Source of the DNA: Ignavibacteria bacterium
GTDB lineage: Bacteria; Bacteroidota; Ignavibacteria; Tepidaquicellales; Tepidaquicellaceae
Direction: 5' to 3'
Assembly (NCBI GenBank): GCA_016719565.1
Contig: JADJYU010000008.1
Span: 205,965 to 269,964, forward strand
Length of the DNA stretch: 64,000 nt
The translations under genes were made by a program, and so were the position numbers. Each line of letters starts with the position of its first letter. Positions within the stretch are counted from its first letter, which is position 1. Under the pieces are notes generated by a model, which saw only the letters and a list, made by a program, of their open reading frames with translations, was not told the DNA's origin and ran no database searches. Below, in pieces: positions 17,437 to 26,218 of this stretch.

Positions 17437-19251
17437 TTGAGTAAAATACAAAAATATTCAGTAGAAAAATTTTTTTCTATCAGGACAATATTCGACTTCA
17501 CTGTTTCAAAAGATGATAAGAGTATTTTTTTTATAACAAACACTTCCGGAAGTCCGCAGATATGGTCAGTGCCGATCGAAGGCGGCTGGGCGGATCAGAT
17601 CACTACATGGCACGATTCCGTTAAAGCGCTTTTTCAAAATCCCAAATCAAAGGAACTTGTTTTTTTAAGCGATACGGAAGGGAATGAGAATCTTCAGATA
17701 TATAAACTTGATGAGTCTAATTCTGAAGTATCCCACCTTACAAAAGACTTTTCAGACTCACAGTGTTTTTTTCATTCATTTAATAAAAAAGGCAGCAAGT
17801 TTCTTTTCTCTACAAATAAAAGACTTAAATATAATTTCGATGTCTATCTTCAGGATTTTAAATCCGGAGAGAATTTCCTCATAAAAGCTTTTGACGATCC
17901 GTATCCCACGCATGCTGAATCATGGAGCAGCAACGAAAGATATATTGCATATGTAAAATTTTACGGAAATATAAATATGGACATTCTGCTTCATGATACA
18001 AAGAATGATACCATTACGAATATTACAGAGCATGATATAGAAACCAATGTATTTAATGCAGGTTCGGATTTTGACAAAAAGAATAATGGGTTTTATTATA
18101 TCTCTGACGAGGGAAGGGAATTCAAAGGCATAAAGTATTATGACATTAAAAAGAAAAAGAGTAAATGGATAATTAAGGAAAACTGGGATGTAACCGGTTA
18201 CGCTTTTTCACATGACAAAAACATTCTTGTATGGAATGTAAATGTGAACGGAAACTACACACCAAAAGTAAAAAATCTGAAGACAGGTAAAACTCAGAAA
18301 TTAAAACTGCCGAAAGGAAATTACAGTCATCTTACTTTTACAAATGATGATAAAAAAATCGTCTTCAGCTGTGACAGTCCCTTGCATCCGGGAGATATTT
18401 TTGTATATGACTTGAAGAAAAATACATTTAAGCAGATCACTAATTCATTAGTCGGCGGAGTTTCAAAAAAAGGTCTGACAAAACCAAGAGATATTTTTTA
18501 TAAAAGCTTTGACGGACTGAAAATTCACGGCATACTTTACATACCTAAAGGACTTAAGAAAGACGGATCAAATCCGGCAATAGTCTGGCCTCACGGCGGA
18601 CCCGAGCATCAGGAAATGCATAACTTCAGCAAGTATGTTCAGATATTTTCAAATAACGGATACATTGTTATCTGTCCGAATTTCAGAGGCAGTACCGGTT
18701 ACGGAAAGACTTTTCAGAAGATGATCTATAAGGACTGGGGAGGCGCTGAATTTAAAGACGTACTGCACAGCGTAGATTATCTCAAGACAACCGGTTATGT
18801 CGATCCGAAAAAAATTGCAGTGGTAGGAGGAAGCTTCGGAGGATTTATGTGTCTGACCTGCATTACAAAAGCTCCGGATATCTGGAGATGCGCTATTGAT
18901 ATATTCGGACCGTCTGATCTTTTTACATTCGTTAAATCCGTACCGGAACACTGGAAAAAAGGTACAGATAACTTAGTCGGAAATCCCGATACAGACAGTG
19001 AACTTCTTAAGGAAAGATCGCCTATAAATTTTGTCGATAATATAAAGTGTCCGCTATTTGTCGTGCAGGGTAAGCATGATCCGAGAGTTGTTGTAGCCGA
19101 ATCCGAACAGATAGTAAATAAACTGAAAGAAATGAATAAGCCAGTGGAATATATTCTTCTGGAAGATGAAGGTCACGGATTCAGTAAAGTTTCAAATCAG
19201 ATAAAGGTATTCAAAGCGAAGATCAAATTTCTGGAAAAATATTTAAAGTAG
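17437..19251 (+). CDS. S9-family serine peptidase (acylaminoacyl-/prolyl oligopeptidase-like)
   Basis: A 604-residue cytoplasmic peptidase. Residues about 20-340 form a WD/TolB-like beta-propeller with repeated blades (DDKSIFFITN, SNERYIAYVKF, NDDKKIVFSCD). The rest is an alpha/beta hydrolase domain with the triad Ser466 in GGSFGGF, Asp548 in GKHDPRVV and His580 in EGHGF; the oxyanion strip is WPHGGPEHQE. Such enzymes cleave short peptides or acylated N-terminal residues. The start is TTG at 17437, giving MSKIQKYS; no ATG fits better. The gap to carA is only 7 bp, so the two are probably co-transcribed. Confidence 0.9.
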   Translation: MSKIQKYSVEKFFSIRTIFDFTVSKDDKSIFFITNTSGSPQIWSVPIEGGWADQITTWHDSVKALFQNPKSKELVFLSDTEGNENLQIYKLDESNSEVSHLTKDFSDSQCFFHSFNKKGSKFLFSTNKRLKYNFDVYLQDFKSGENFLIKAFDDPYPTHAESWSSNERYIAYVKFYGNINMDILLHDTKNDTITNITEHDIETNVFNAGSDFDKKNNGFYYISDEGREFKGIKYYDIKKKKSKWIIKENWDVTGYAFSHDKNILVWNVNVNGNYTPKVKNLKTGKTQKLKLPKGNYSHLTFTNDDKKIVFSCDSPLHPGDIFVYDLKKNTFKQITNSLVGGVSKKGLTKPRDIFYKSFDGLKIHGILYIPKGLKKDGSNPAIVWPHGGPEHQEMHNFSKYVQIFSNNGYIVICPNFRGSTGYGKTFQKMIYKDWGGAEFKDVLHSVDYLKTTGYVDPKKIAVVGGSFGGFMCLTCITKAPDIWRCAIDIFGPSDLFTFVKSVPEHWKKGTDNLVGNPDTDSELLKERSPINFVDNIKCPLFVVQGKHDPRVVVAESEQIVNKLKEMNKPVEYILLEDEGHGFSKVSNQIKVFKAKIKFLEKYLK

Positions 19252-19258
19252 AATTTAT

Positions 19259-20341
19259 TTGTCAAAAGGTAAGCTGGTTTTAGAAAACGGAGTGATATTC
19301 GAAGGTACGCTTTTCGGATACAAAGGCAACGCATCCGGTGAAGTCGTTTTCAATACTTCTCTTACCGGCTATCAGGAGATCCTCACTGACCCGTCCTATT
19401 CAGGACAGGTAATTATAATGACATATCCTCTTATCGGAAATTACGGCGTGAATGAGACTGACATTGAATCCGAAAAGATTCAGGCGGCCGGTCTGGTCGT
19501 CGGTAATTATGAAGATGAATGGAGTAACTATGAAGGAAGTCATTCGCTTGATAATTATCTGAAGAAATTCCGGATCACTGGAATATTCGGGATCGATACC
19601 AGAGCGCTGACGAAGATGATCAGAAGCGAAGGCGCAATGAAGGGAATAATTTCTGATGACAGCTCAAGTGATAAAAATCTTCTGGAGAAAGTTCTTAAGT
19701 CACCTTCAATGTCCGGTCTCGATCTTGTAAAGAAAGTCACTACTCCAAACTCATATACGCTCAAATCGAAAAAACCGAAATACAGAATTGCAGTTTATGA
19801 TTTCGGAATAAAGAAAAACATTCTCAGAGAATTTCTGAAATTTAATACTGAACTGAAAATATTCAGCGCTGATGCGGATCACCGCGAAGTGCTTGATTAC
19901 AAACCTCACGGCATTTTTCTCTCAAACGGTCCCGGCGATCCGGGAGCTGTCTCCTATGCGATAGAAAATATTAAAAATCTTATACCAACAAAAATTCCAA
20001 TATTCGGAATATGTCTCGGTCACCAGCTCATCGCTCACGCGCTGGAAGGAAAAACCTATAAATTAAAATTCGGACACAGAGGCGGTAATCATCCCGTAAA
20101 GAATCTTGATAAAAACAGAATTGAGATCACGGCTCAGAATCACGGATTCGCAGTTGATGAAAATTCACTCAATACGGAAACTGTAAAGATCACTCATACA
20201 AATCTTTATGACAATACCAACGAAGGACTCCGGCACAGAAAATTTCCTGTGATGTCCGTTCAGTATCACCCTGAAGCATCCCCGGGTCCAAACGACAGCA
20301 AGTATCTGTTTGAAGAATTTATGAGTATAGTTCAGAAATAA
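19259..20341 (+). CDS. carA: Carbamoyl-phosphate synthase small (glutaminase) subunit
   Basis: A 360-residue class I glutamine amidotransferase that supplies ammonia to CarB for arginine and pyrimidine synthesis. The N-terminal CarA-specific domain (LVLENGVIFEG, TGYQEILTDPSYSGQ) is followed by the GATase domain. The catalytic Cys252 is in FGICLGHQ, and the His/Glu pair is in QYHPEASPGPND near the C-terminus; the family's GHRGGNHPV strip is also present. The start is TTG at 19259 (MSKGKLVLENG). CarB is not in this window, so its gene must lie elsewhere. It follows the S9 peptidase gene by 7 bp. Confidence 0.95.
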   Translation: MSKGKLVLENGVIFEGTLFGYKGNASGEVVFNTSLTGYQEILTDPSYSGQVIIMTYPLIGNYGVNETDIESEKIQAAGLVVGNYEDEWSNYEGSHSLDNYLKKFRITGIFGIDTRALTKMIRSEGAMKGIISDDSSSDKNLLEKVLKSPSMSGLDLVKKVTTPNSYTLKSKKPKYRIAVYDFGIKKNILREFLKFNTELKIFSADADHREVLDYKPHGIFLSNGPGDPGAVSYAIENIKNLIPTKIPIFGICLGHQLIAHALEGKTYKLKFGHRGGNHPVKNLDKNRIEITAQNHGFAVDENSLNTETVKITHTNLYDNTNEGLRHRKFPVMSVQYHPEASPGPNDSKYLFEEFMSIVQK

Positions 20342-20410
20342 AGTTGTATTGGAATTAAATAATTTAAATTTTTTATTTTTATATTTTTCAATTTTATAAT
20401 TTTATAATCT

Positions 20411-21289
20411 TTGAGTAAAATTATTGACGGGAAAGAAATTTCCTCCCAAATTAAAAGCGAAGTCAGATCTGAAACGGACATTATTAAAAAAGAAAAAGGC
20501 GTTACTCCCGGACTTGCATTCATCATAGCCGGTGATGATCCCGCTTCCCGTGTATATGTAAAAAACAAAGGCAAAGCCTGCGATGAAGCCGGGTTCCATT
20601 CAGTAACGGAAGCTGTTCCCGGAGATATCACGGAATCTCAGCTGCTCGACCTTATAAGAGGATTCAACTCAGATGAAAAGATCCACGGCATTCTCGTTCA
20701 GCTTCCCCTCCCCGCTCATATCGATCCCAAAAAAATTATAGAAGCGATTGATTACAAAAAAGATGTTGACGGATTTCATCCTGTCAATGTGGGAAAATTA
20801 TCCATAGGAGATAATTGCTTCATACCGTGCACGCCTCTCGGTATTACAGAAATGCTCAGAAGGAAAAATATTAAAACCGAAGGAATGCGTGCAGTCATAA
20901 TCGGCAGGAGCAACATTGTAGGCAAACCGGTTGCCTCTCTGCTTCTCAGACCGGAATTCAACTGTACGGTTACTGTATGTCACAGTAAGACCGCAGATAT
21001 TAAAAGCGTAACTTCGGAAGCGGATATACTTGTCGCCGCTATCGGCAGAGCGGATTTCGTAAAAAAAGATTTCATAAAAGAAGGATGCGTTATCATAGAT
21101 GTCGGTATTAACAGAGTGGAAGACAAAGAAACTAAATCGGGTTACAGGATCACGGGAGACGTTGACTACAACGGCTGTTTTGATAAATGCGGAATGATCA
21201 CACCGGTACCCGGAGGAGTCGGACCGATGACAATTGCGATGCTCTTAAGAAACACTCTTGACGCCGCGAAAGGAGAAATTTATGGCTGA
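20411..21289 (+). CDS. folD: Bifunctional methylenetetrahydrofolate dehydrogenase/cyclohydrolase
   Basis: A 292-residue cytoplasmic enzyme that interconverts 5,10-methylene- and 10-formyl-tetrahydrofolate. The catalytic Lys region is ASRVYVKNKGKAC, and the substrate strip is ILVQLPLPAHI. The NADP-binding Rossmann region is IIGRSNIVGKPVASLLL, and the C-terminal signature PGGVGPMTIAML is intact. The start is TTG at 20411 (MSKIIDGKEIS), the third TTG start in a row on this strand. The stop overlaps prmA by 8 bp (ATGGCTGA), so prmA is translationally coupled to it. Confidence 0.95.
   Translation: MSKIIDGKEISSQIKSEVRSETDIIKKEKGVTPGLAFIIAGDDPASRVYVKNKGKACDEAGFHSVTEAVPGDITESQLLDLIRGFNSDEKIHGILVQLPLPAHIDPKKIIEAIDYKKDVDGFHPVNVGKLSIGDNCFIPCTPLGITEMLRRKNIKTEGMRAVIIGRSNIVGKPVASLLLRPEFNCTVTVCHSKTADIKSVTSEADILVAAIGRADFVKKDFIKEGCVIIDVGINRVEDKETKSGYRITGDVDYNGCFDKCGMITPVPGGVGPMTIAMLLRNTLDAAKGEIYG
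21269..21276 (+). promoter_or_regulatory. Ribosome-binding site that fixes the prmA start
   Basis: AAAGGAGA lies 5 bases before the ATG at 21282, inside the end of folD. It supports the ATG over the in-frame TTG at 21258. Confidence 0.7.
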
Positions 21290-22133
21290 TAAATATTATG
21301 AGATAAAAATTGCTTTCAATGAATCAAGTTACGATGACATAATGAATGTTCTGTATATGGAAGGAATTGAAAACATACTTGAGGAGGAAGGTCAGTTAAT
21401 TTTAAATTTACCTCCCGATTCCAAAGATCAGATCGCGATGCTCCGGAAATCACTTGAGATCACGGGGCTTATCGGTAAAAAGGATTTTTCATTCAAACTG
21501 ATGGATGATAAGAACTGGAACGAAGAATGGGAGAAAACAATAGAACCTGTTTTTATTGATGAGAAGATAATTATTTATCCGTCATGGAAGGAACATGAAT
21601 TAAAAGATACCGAAGGAAAAATTCTAATTCAGATCGATCCGAAGATGTCATTCGGGACGGGACATAATGAGACGACGCAGCTTGTACTCGAACTCATGTC
21701 AAAATACGTTGAGGGAAATGAAGAGAAGCTGTTTGATTTCGGATGCGGTACGGGAATTCTGTCAATCGCCGGAATAAAGCTCGGAGCCGGGAAAGCAGTT
21801 GCAGTGGATATTGACGAAGATTCCGTTCTGAATGCAAAAGAATACGCTGAAATAAATGAGGTCCACGATAAAATTAAATTCATTAAAGGAAGCATCGGTG
21901 AAGTAAAAGGCGAATCGTTTGATATAGTCTGCGCAAATATAATCCGGAGCGTTATCACTGATAATATTGAAGCTGTTTCAGAATTAATGGATCCCGGCGG
22001 TAAATTATTCCTGTCCGGTATTCTTATCAGTGAAGATCAGGAAATTCTGGAATATCTTACGCAGTATGACTTTGAAGTGGCTGATATGCAGATGAGCCCG
22101 GAATGGATCGGTATATACGCTGTTAAAATTTAA
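21282..22133 (+). CDS. prmA: Ribosomal protein L11 methyltransferase
   Basis: A 283-residue SAM-dependent enzyme that trimethylates ribosomal protein L11. The N-terminal substrate-recognition domain (residues 1-95) is followed by the class I methyltransferase core. Motif I is FDFGCGTGILSIAG, the acidic end of strand 2 is AVDIDEDSV, and the PrmA strip is MSFGTGHNETTQLVLELM. The catalytic-site strand is DIVCANII. I prefer the ATG at 21282 because of the strong Shine-Dalgarno; the longer TTG form would add eight odd residues. The ATG sits inside the folD stop region, indicating one operon. Confidence 0.93.
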   Translation: MADKYYEIKIAFNESSYDDIMNVLYMEGIENILEEEGQLILNLPPDSKDQIAMLRKSLEITGLIGKKDFSFKLMDDKNWNEEWEKTIEPVFIDEKIIIYPSWKEHELKDTEGKILIQIDPKMSFGTGHNETTQLVLELMSKYVEGNEEKLFDFGCGTGILSIAGIKLGAGKAVAVDIDEDSVLNAKEYAEINEVHDKIKFIKGSIGEVKGESFDIVCANIIRSVITDNIEAVSELMDPGGKLFLSGILISEDQEILEYLTQYDFEVADMQMSPEWIGIYAVKI

Positions 22134-22237
22134 ATAAGCGTATCGATTTTTTTAATTTGATTACAAGATCTGATTGTCATTTATATAAATTCATTTTTTA
22201 AAGCTTACAGCTTTTATTAACTTAAACATTAACTAAT

Positions 22238-22609
22238 ATGCTAAACGAATTTAAGGAATTCATCTCAAAGGGAAACGCACTTGATCTTGCAATCGGAGTA
22301 ATCATCGGCGGAGCTTTCGGAGCGATTGTAAATTCTACTGTTGCAGATCTTTTTATGCCGCTGATCGGGATTATACTCGGCGGAATTGACTTCAGCGGAC
22401 TTACCGTTACTATCGGCAGCGCTGTGCTGCCTTACGGAAAGCTGATACAGGCGATAATTAATTTTCTCATTATCGGCTTTGTATTATTTCTGGTAGTGAA
22501 AGGAATAAACAGGTTCAGAACCAAGGAAGAAGATCCTCCGCCTCCGGGGCCGACTAATGAGGAAATACTATTAACCGAGATAAGGGACATCCTTAAGTCC
22601 GGAAAGTAA
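22238..22609 (+). CDS. mscL: Large-conductance mechanosensitive channel
   Basis: A 123-residue inner-membrane channel that opens under membrane tension to protect against osmotic down-shock. The N-terminal helix FKEFISKGNALDLAIGVIIG contains the pore-lining segment AIGVIIGGAFGAIV. TM2 is LIQAIINFLIIGFVLFLVVKGIN. A short cytoplasmic Pro-rich linker (EEDPPPPGPT) and a final helix (EEILLTEIRDIL) match the family order. Its length is slightly under E. coli MscL (136). Confidence 0.96.
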   Translation: MLNEFKEFISKGNALDLAIGVIIGGAFGAIVNSTVADLFMPLIGIILGGIDFSGLTVTIGSAVLPYGKLIQAIINFLIIGFVLFLVVKGINRFRTKEEDPPPPGPTNEEILLTEIRDILKSGK

Positions 22610-22622
22610 ATATTGTAATAAA

Positions 22623-22642
22623 ATTTGTATTTAAATACAAAT
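22623..22642. repeat. 20-bp perfect palindrome after mscL
   Basis: ATTTGTATTTAAATACAAAT is perfectly symmetric. It lies between mscL and the hydroxylase gene and could be an operator or a weak stem. No T-tract follows directly. Confidence 0.4.
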
Positions 22643-22678
22643 ATGAATTACATATTTTACTGAAAATTTTTTACTCAA

Positions 22679-23326
22679 ATGGCTAAGTTCGTATCAAATA
22701 AAAACGAAACTATAAGATTATTCAAAAATCCTTTTCTTGAATATTTTTCTCATATACATCCAGCTACACCGCTTTTTGTATTTGTACCTGTTATAATTGC
22801 AACCGCATATTTCGGTTCTGAGAATATTACATTCCTATCGTCGGTTATAAGTTTCTTCGCCGGAATACTCCTCTGGACTTTAATGGAATATGTGATACAC
22901 AGATGGGCTTTTCATTATCACCCTACATCAGAAGCGGGAAAGAGAGTGCACTTTCTCGTTCACGGAATACATCACGATTATCCGAGAGACGCAACAAGAC
23001 TTGTTATGCCTTTACTTGTAAGCATTCCGCTGGCAACTTTCTTTTTCTTTTTATTCAAAGTAATTTTCGGTGATTATTATCTGTCAATATTCTCGGGATT
23101 TGTGCTCGGTTATGTAGCGTATGATTCGATCCACTATGCCACACATCATTTTAAAATGAATGGCAGGATCGGGAAATTCCTAAAAGTCTATCACTTGAAA
23201 CATCATTACGGTGATGATCAGACTGCATACGGCGTCAGCAATCCGCTATGGGATTATGTACTCGGCACTGTCCCTGATCACATAAAAGATAAAAGCGTTA
23301 TTGAAATAAATGAAAAGAGCCAATAG
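22679..23326 (+). CDS. Fatty-acid hydroxylase/sterol desaturase-family membrane enzyme (FA2H-like)
   Basis: A 215-residue membrane di-iron oxygenase. The histidine clusters are visible in order: VIHRWAFHYH, FLVHGIHHDYP, DSIHYATHH and YHLKHHYGD. Four hydrophobic stretches surround them. The spacing and the closing NPLWDYVLGT match the FA2H/Scs7-type 2-hydroxylases of fatty acids and sphingolipids, more than sterol C4-methyl oxidases. A strong terminator follows, so it is the end of this plus-strand group. Confidence 0.88.
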   Translation: MAKFVSNKNETIRLFKNPFLEYFSHIHPATPLFVFVPVIIATAYFGSENITFLSSVISFFAGILLWTLMEYVIHRWAFHYHPTSEAGKRVHFLVHGIHHDYPRDATRLVMPLLVSIPLATFFFFLFKVIFGDYYLSIFSGFVLGYVAYDSIHYATHHFKMNGRIGKFLKVYHLKHHYGDDQTAYGVSNPLWDYVLGTVPDHIKDKSVIEINEKSQ

Positions 23327-23348
23327 TTTTTTTCACATAAAATTGTTT

Positions 23349-23396
23349 AAACCCCTTTTTAAAATTTATTTACTGATTTACAAAAGGGGTTTTTTA
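23349..23396 (+). terminator. Rho-independent terminator
   Basis: AAACCCCTTTT and AAAAGGGGTTT arms with a 22-base AT-rich loop and a T run, just after the hydroxylase gene. Confidence 0.8.
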
Positions 23397-23448
23397 TTTA
23401 TAAGAATGAAAATTTATCCGCATTAAATTTTAACAGCCGCTTAATACT

Positions 23449-23817
23449 ATGAAAAATAATTTATTTGAAAGACCGGAAGAGCTGAATGTAAAGTTTGAAC
23501 ATTTTCAGACATTGTATCCTGATAATAATGAAAGTGAAAGCAATAATGAAAATGATAATTATGAAAGTAAGATCGGTATTCAAATCGAAAGAATTATTTC
23601 CGCTGGACATGTAACTCCTGAAGGCAGGTGGCTTGAACAGGAAAAAAACGAATGGGTCATCCTGATAAAAGGAAATGCGGAATTATTATTTTCTGATGAA
23701 AGGAAATTTATATTGAATGCCGGCGATCATCTGTTCATTCCTGCAGGAGTAAAGCACAGAGTGATAAGAACTTCCTCTGAACCGGAGTGTATCTGGCTTG
23801 CTGTACATTTTAGATAA
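23449..23817 (+). CDS. Small cupin-domain protein
   Basis: A 122-residue cytoplasmic protein. A ~30-residue Asn/Glu/Ser-rich, probably disordered segment (about residues 22-42) precedes a single cupin barrel (about 45-122). Motif 1 is GRWLEQEKNEWVILIKGNAEL and is degraded: the usual two histidines are replaced, leaving the Glu. Motif 2, GDHLFIPAGVKHRV, retains the His. It may therefore bind metal weakly or not at all. Similar cupins are often called epimerase-like or ethanolamine-utilisation EutQ-like; function here is unknown. Confidence 0.8.
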   Translation: MKNNLFERPEELNVKFEHFQTLYPDNNESESNNENDNYESKIGIQIERIISAGHVTPEGRWLEQEKNEWVILIKGNAELLFSDERKFILNAGDHLFIPAGVKHRVIRTSSEPECIWLAVHFR

Positions 23818-24149
23818 CAAGCAGAGTTTTAGTCATTCTCACCCTCTGCTATAAATTCATAATGTGATTAATAGATCGCTCTGCACACGACAATTTTTTT
23901 ACTTAATTCTTCAAATTATTTTTAGTATGAGAATCAGAACATACATCCCGGAGGGATGTGATATTGGTAGCAATCTATGATAGGTTATGTCATTTCAGTC
24001 CCGTCAGGGACGAAATATTTTCCATCCTTATGGGATTCTGCCAATATTGTCCCTACGGAATTCTCTTCATCATTTACTTAGTTTAAAATTCTTTTCGATT
24101 TTCTTAAATTCATAAAACTAATTTTTAATCTAAGATCAAAACCACTGAT
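23818..24149. other. Noncoding region with a REP-like repeat element
   Basis: 332 bp without coding potential. Positions about 23945-24060 hold a composite of short inverted modules; the remainder is plain AT-rich sequence. Confidence 0.6.
23945..24060. repeat. REP-like repeat element, copy A
   Basis: Modules CCCGGAGGGATGTGATATTG, GTCCCGTCAGGGACG and GTCCCTACGG form short G/C-rich inverted repeats in AT-rich DNA. The first ~70 bp recur in reverse orientation at about 33239-33308 with few mismatches. The last module resembles the inverse of the repeats at 33131-33224. Confidence 0.7.
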
Positions 24150-24683
24150 ATGAATAAATGTTTCTCAGCTGTAATCAGCGTCTTATTTATCAGCATTATA
24201 TTTATTTCCTGCGGAAATAACTCACCGGAAAATTATTTTAACATAGCAGTATTAAACACCAACAGACTTTCAGGATTTGCCGGCAACGGAATGCTAAGGC
24301 AGCTCGAATCGCCTTCTGAGATAATGACCGGCGAAAATAATGAGACTGCCGCCATGAAAAGCGGTGATATTGTAAATTCACAGATCGAATTCCTTGAAAC
24401 GAATTTAAGCAAACTGAAAGATCTGAAATCAACGGATGATACAAAAGAAATGCTTGACGCTTCACTTGCGCTGCATGAATATGTTTTACCTGTTTTTAAA
24501 AATGATTATACACAATTAGCCGGATTGTATGACAGCCGCGCATCTGAAGATAAGATCAGCGCTTTGTCCGGTTCCATAAAAGATAAATATTTGAAAGGAT
24601 ATGAAGACAAATACAATAAACTTATCGCAGCCGGAAAGCAATATGCTGAGAAAAATAATATTAAAGTTAACTGGGGAAACTGA
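24150..24683 (+). CDS. Putative lipoprotein
   Basis: A 177-residue exported lipoprotein. The signal peptide has the lipobox IFISCG, so Cys21 would be lipidated. The mature chain is mostly helical with a Lys-rich C-terminus (KYLKGYEDKYNKLIAAGKQYAEK). No family is recognised. It ends 30 bp before the decayed Rhs fragment on the opposite strand. Confidence 0.75.
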   Translation: MNKCFSAVISVLFISIIFISCGNNSPENYFNIAVLNTNRLSGFAGNGMLRQLESPSEIMTGENNETAAMKSGDIVNSQIEFLETNLSKLKDLKSTDDTKEMLDASLALHEYVLPVFKNDYTQLAGLYDSRASEDKISALSGSIKDKYLKGYEDKYNKLIAAGKQYAEKNNIKVNWGN

Positions 24684-24713
24684 GGATCAGTTTGACAGTG
24701 CAACCTGAAATGA

Positions 24714-25497
24714 TTAGTCTGAATTTCGTAATAAGTTTTTATTTTCCTCGATCCGGTTATCAAATTCGCTCTCCGAATCACGCTCCTTTCCCGTGAATTT
24801 ATACACACTGCCGTCGCTGTGGTATTCGCGGCCTTGCAGTAAGTATCCCCACGCATCATAATCTTGCCCTGAGATCACAGAATTATTTTCATCTATCACT
24901 GCTCTCACCGAACCGAGATGATCTTTCAGATAAAAATTCAGAGCGCCCGAGCTTGTGATATATCCTTCATTCCCGAGTCCCCAGATATTATTTTGCATAA
25001 GGTTTCCGTTTACATAAAGCGCAACTTCTTTTCCTGACACATCGCGGGAATATACTTCGTCTTTTATCAGATCCCGGTAACCGGTCATGTCCCCAATATC
25101 TCCTATGTCAGGAGTCTTAATGCTATCTGACGGCTGTATTCCTATGTATTGAAAAACATTCTTTCTGATACAGTTGCCGGCTTCGTCATAAAAGTAATAA
25201 GTCACATAAACTAAACTGTCTTCTATAACTATTTTTTTATTTCGTATTTGAGTGATAAGATTCCTGTGATCGTATTTAATGTCGCGGTTACGGTTTACTT
25301 CATCGGTGATCATGTTGCCATTTGCATCGTAAGTATATTGCGTTCCCGAGCCGGTCACTCTCTGAAGTTTGTTTGTGTTTGAGTAATATGCATAGTTGAA
25401 GTTGTCCATTATATTGCCTGTGCCATCGTAACGTTTTAACTCAAGTATATTGCCGTATTTATCGTATTTGTTTTCAAGCTTGAAGTCATTGTTCCAA
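24714..25497 (-). pseudogene. Rhs/YD-repeat cassette 3, truncated remnant
   Basis: The open frame runs from just after a stop near 25497 without an upstream start; the first ATG is at 25409. It encodes the end of a YD-repeat region (KRYDGTGNIMDNF, TYDANGNMI, KYDHRNLI) and most of the Rhs core (FYLKDHLGSVRAVIDENN, DAWGYLLQGREYH, YKFTGKERD). It then breaks off after ESEFD into 14 unrelated residues. The core's YFGARYYDxRIGRW and the DPDG boundary motif seen in the two other cassettes are missing, so no toxin tip remains. Identity to cassette 1 (28860-29610) is high at DNA level. It is a relic of the array, not a working gene. Confidence 0.8.
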
Positions 25498-25519
25498 ATT
25501 TAGATTCTTAAAATATCTT

Positions 25520-26218
25520 TTAGAAATTTATTAATAACATTGTAGAATTGAAAATTACATGAATACAAATAGGAATAATTAAAGATTTCGAATACTCTAA
25601 CCCCAGACAGCATACAATATTAAAAAGAATTATGGATGGCAAAATTACCGGAACTGGATGAAAAGCAGAAAATATTATAGTATTTATAAATAAAGAGTAA
25701 CCAATTCCAAATGTCTTTCTCAAATAAGTATAGCAATATCCTCTAAAAAATAATTCTTCTATTATACTTGAAATAAAGCCGACTAAAAATAAATATACTA
25801 TTTTAAATGGTATATTCTTCAGAGCACCTGTTATGTTGTCGTAATAATTTTCAAAATTGAAATCGGGTAAATATTCTGAAGAGAATTCTAATAATATTTC
25901 TGAACTCACTGCTAAGAAAAAACCAATTGCAATTGCAAGAACGATATTAAGAAAATTAGGAAAATTGATAAAATTATTTTTTAAAAAATATTTTATCTCG
26001 TTATCTTTTTTTAATGCAATATACAGAATAAATACAATAATTATTTCCTGGATTAGGCTACTGAATACAATTGAAGAATAGCTCTGATCGCTAATAAGGT
26101 TTAATTTCACAAGATAATACTCTGCTCCAGCCATGATTATGAATAGCGATATCCACAATACGATAGAGTAAACTATTATATTCCTTAAATACTTGAATTT
26201 AATTGTCCTTAATTCCAA
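25520..26218 (-). CDS. CPBP-family intramembrane protease, candidate immunity protein
   Basis: A 232-residue integral membrane protein with about seven hydrophobic segments. The Abi/CPBP (type II CAAX prenyl endopeptidase-like) motifs are in the second half. IIEELFFRGY holds the paired Glu (EExxxR), FSAFHP holds motif 2 (FxxxH), and HVIFN near the C-terminus holds the third motif. The start is TTG at 26218, 20 bp inside the end of Rhs cassette 2, implying coupled translation. Bacterial CPBP proteins include bacteriocin self-immunity factors. The overlap with a variable Rhs tip makes an immunity role attractive but unproven. The gene is clearly more AT-rich than the Rhs core. Confidence 0.82.
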   Translation of the reverse strand: MELRTIKFKYLRNIIVYSIVLWISLFIIMAGAEYYLVKLNLISDQSYSSIVFSSLIQEIIIVFILYIALKKDNEIKYFLKNNFINFPNFLNIVLAIAIGFFLAVSSEILLEFSSEYLPDFNFENYYDNITGALKNIPFKIVYLFLVGFISSIIEELFFRGYCYTYLRKTFGIGYSLFINTIIFSAFHPVPVILPSIILFNIVCCLGLEYSKSLIIPICIHVIFNSTMLLINF

